Of a stretch of 7,388 bases of DNA, positions 6,019 through 7,388 are shown one piece after another. The stretch is from DASVSE01 sp036399715 (GTDB lineage Bacteria > Bacteroidota > Rhodothermia > Rhodothermales > Rubricoccaceae), in NCBI GenBank assembly GCA_036399715.1, contig DASWMO010000221.1, forward strand, positions 1 through 7,388. The letters run 5' to 3'. The position numbers and the translations under genes were made by a program. Positions within the stretch are counted from its first letter, which is position 1. Each line of letters starts with the position of its first letter. Under the pieces are notes generated by a model. The model saw only the letters and a program-made list of their open reading frames with translations, searched no databases and was not told where the DNA came from.

Positions 6019-7388
6019 CTACGACTCGAACGCGTACGCGAGCAGGTCCGCCGTGGACGTGAACGGCTGGCCGTCAGGAACCGAGACGGCGCCGACGGCA
6101 CGCAGAACGGCTTCGGCGTCCGGACCGAGTGTGCTTCGGAGGTGGCCCTGGAGGCTCGTGAACAGGGCCGCTGCCGCCTCGGCGCCGACGCCCGGCAGGG
6201 CGACGACGGCGCGGCGCCGCGGCAGGTCCACGAGCAGCCGGTCGACGGGCCTCAGGCCGCGGCGAAGGCCATCGGCGACGGCGAAAAAGTGCGCGCCCTC
6301 GGGTGCGGCCGCCTCCATCCGCACGGCGACGGCGAGGAATGGCGTCCCCCCGTCCCGGGCAGCGAACGACGCGTCGAGCGTCTGGCGCATCTCGGCCGCC
6401 GGGTCGGCCGACGCTGCAACCGGGGCGGCTGGTGCCGCGAGGGGAGAGAACGGCGGCGCGAACGCGGGCGTCGGTGCCGGCGGCTCGGGTGGTGCGAGGG
6501 CCGGCGGGAAGGGGGAGGCGGCCTCGGCCGGCACACCGCTCGGCGGAAGATGACCGACGACGCCACTCGCGCCCGAGTCGACGAGGTAGCCCTGTTCGAA
6601 CATCTGAAGCGCGGGGTCCTGCCCGAACGTGTCGCCGGCCGGTTCGAGGAGCGACGGGTCGGGGTCCGGTGGCGGGACGATGGCCGTTTCTGGGATCGCC
6701 CTCGGCTGGGCCGCCGACGCAGGTGCCGCGGGGGGCGGGGCCAGCACGAGCGGCGGGGCCGGAGGTCCCGCGGGAACGTCCGCCAACGAGTCGCCGCCCG
6801 GTGACTCGGGTGCTGCGGCCTGGGGGGCTTCTGCGGGCGCGTCGGCGCGGCGGGCAAGGTCGAGGCGCCGCGTCTCGCCATCCACGACGAGCGTCAGGGT
6901 CGCATCGACCGCCTCGCGCACGACGGCGATCAGGTGCTCGGACGCCTCGTTGGCCGGCTCGCCGAGCCCGACGACGAGCGTCACGCCCGCCTCGCGGAGC
7001 GCGCCGACGAGCGCGCCGAGGGCGGCACGGAAGCGGTCGAACGAGTCGAACTGGACGAGTGGCGTAAAGTCCTCGATCACGACCCGCGCCGGCCGCTCGG
7101 CCGCGATGAGCGCCGTGAGGTCGCGGTAGGCCGCGTCGAGGCCGTCGCTGCCGCGCGCGGCGAGGTCGGCCGCGGCGGGCGTCCGGAGCAGGCGCAGCCG
7201 GCCCGTCGCGTGGAGCGCGCGCACATCGACGCCCGACGGCGTGCCCGCGGCCGCGAGGTCGTCCGGCGAGCGCGGCGAGATGAGCAGGGCCGTCCCGCCG
7301 GCCGCGACCGTCGCGGCGGCGCAGGAGAGCGCGAGGGCGGACCGCCCGGCGCTCGCGCGGCCGATGAGCAGGTACGCGCCGCCCGCGG
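6019..7388 (-). CDS. RecA/KaiC-like ATPase-fold protein with degenerate P-loop, Ala/Pro linker and GGDEF-like C-terminal domain (N-terminus outside the window)
   Basis: The reading frame stays open from the TAG at 6019 to the right edge, giving 455 visible residues. The true start lies beyond 7388; the GTG at 7224 is internal. Numbering from the first visible codon (7386), residues 5-28 form a strand, a P-loop-like turn GRASAGRS (9-16, bases 7339-7362) and a helix, as in RecA/KaiC ATPases. However, the invariant lysine is arginine. A Walker-B-like strand ARVVIEDFTPL follows (bases about 7054-7092), then VTLVVGLGE. Residues about 182-335 are a low-complexity Ala/Pro linker. The last 115 residues (341-455) run like a nucleotide-cyclase/GGDEF fold: FLAVAVRM, VADGLRRGLRPVDRL, VVALPGVGAEAAAALF, then VGAVSVPDGQPF and a final helix. 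The GGDEF turn is replaced by DLPRRRAVV (bases 6202-6228). Catalysis by either domain seems doubtful, so a signalling or scaffold role is inferred. Family assignment is by fold pattern only. Confidence 0.6.
   Translation of the reverse strand, partial: AGGAYLLIGRASAGRSALALSCAAATVAAGGTALLISPRSPDDLAAAGTPSGVDVRALHATGRLRLLRTPAAADLAARGSDGLDAAYRDLTALIAAERPARVVIEDFTPLVQFDSFDRFRAALGALVGALREAGVTLVVGLGEPANEASEHLIAVVREAVDATLTLVVDGETRRLDLARRADAPAEAPQAAAPESPGGDSLADVPAGPPAPPLVLAPPPAAPASAAQPRAIPETAIVPPPDPDPSLLEPAGDTFGQDPALQMFEQGYLVDSGASGVVGHLPPSGVPAEAASPFPPALAPPEPPAPTPAFAPPFSPLAAPAAPVAASADPAAEMRQTLDASFAARDGGTPFLAVAVRMEAAAPEGAHFFAVADGLRRGLRPVDRLLVDLPRRRAVVALPGVGAEAAAALFTSLQGHLRSTLGPDAEAVLRAVGAVSVPDGQPFTSTADLLAYAFES

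Noticed and set aside
6380..6843. The Ala/Pro-rich tract as a DNA repeat array
   Set aside because: It is biased in composition but shows no repeated unit of fixed length at the base level, and it is in frame as a protein linker.
7222..7224. GTG at 7224 as the start of the KaiC-like gene
   Set aside because: The frame stays open upstream to the window edge, and those 54 codons encode the P-loop-like strand and helix that belong to the domain.
1..7388. A defence, toxin-antitoxin or mobile system
   Set aside because: The NYN domain raised the possibility, but there is no paired antitoxin-sized gene, transposase, integrase, direct-repeat boundary or composition shift, and the neighbours are housekeeping or envelope genes.

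Overview
The window is very GC-rich and carries six protein-coding genes packed tightly together. One of them is cut by the right edge. I see no rRNA, tRNA, CRISPR array, insertion sequence or phage gene. The gene content is HslU, the bacillithiol deacetylase BshB1, a Bacteroidota-style FemAB/BioF2-like acetyltransferase and a Wzx-type flippase. Together with the GC content, GTG starts and near absence of Shine-Dalgarno sequences, this suggests the Rhodothermota/Rhodothermales side of the Bacteroidota (relatives of Salinibacter, Rubricoccus or Rubrivirga). That placement is inference from family resemblance, not a search.

Layout, left to right. (1) A minus-strand run at 42-5075, transcribed right to left: an NYN-domain nuclease-like gene (5075-4122), a 176-base gap with two hairpins, hslU (3945-2479), a GNAT/FemAB-like acetyltransferase (2482-1481) and a Wzx-like polysaccharide flippase (1484-42). 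The hslU/acetyltransferase and acetyltransferase/flippase junctions both use the same 4-base GTGA start-stop overlap, so these three genes look like one translationally coupled operon. A palindrome follows the flippase stop. (2) A 142-base divergent intergenic region (5076-5217) holding a candidate Bacteroidota-type promoter for the NYN gene. (3) bshB1 on the plus strand (5218-5985). (4) A 33-base convergent gap with a hairpin. (5) On the minus strand, the C-terminal 455 residues of a RecA/KaiC-like protein (6019 to beyond 7388). Its P-loop has arginine in place of the catalytic lysine, a long Ala/Pro-rich linker follows, and the C-terminal domain resembles a GGDEF fold with the signature lost.

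How the genes relate: HslU is the unfoldase of the HslUV protease, but hslV is not beside it here. Instead hslU is coupled to two cell-envelope glycan genes, a pairing with no obvious functional logic. BshB1 acts alone in bacillithiol synthesis. The most unusual item is the truncated KaiC-like protein at the right edge, which looks like a regulatory pseudo-enzyme with both putative catalytic signatures degraded.
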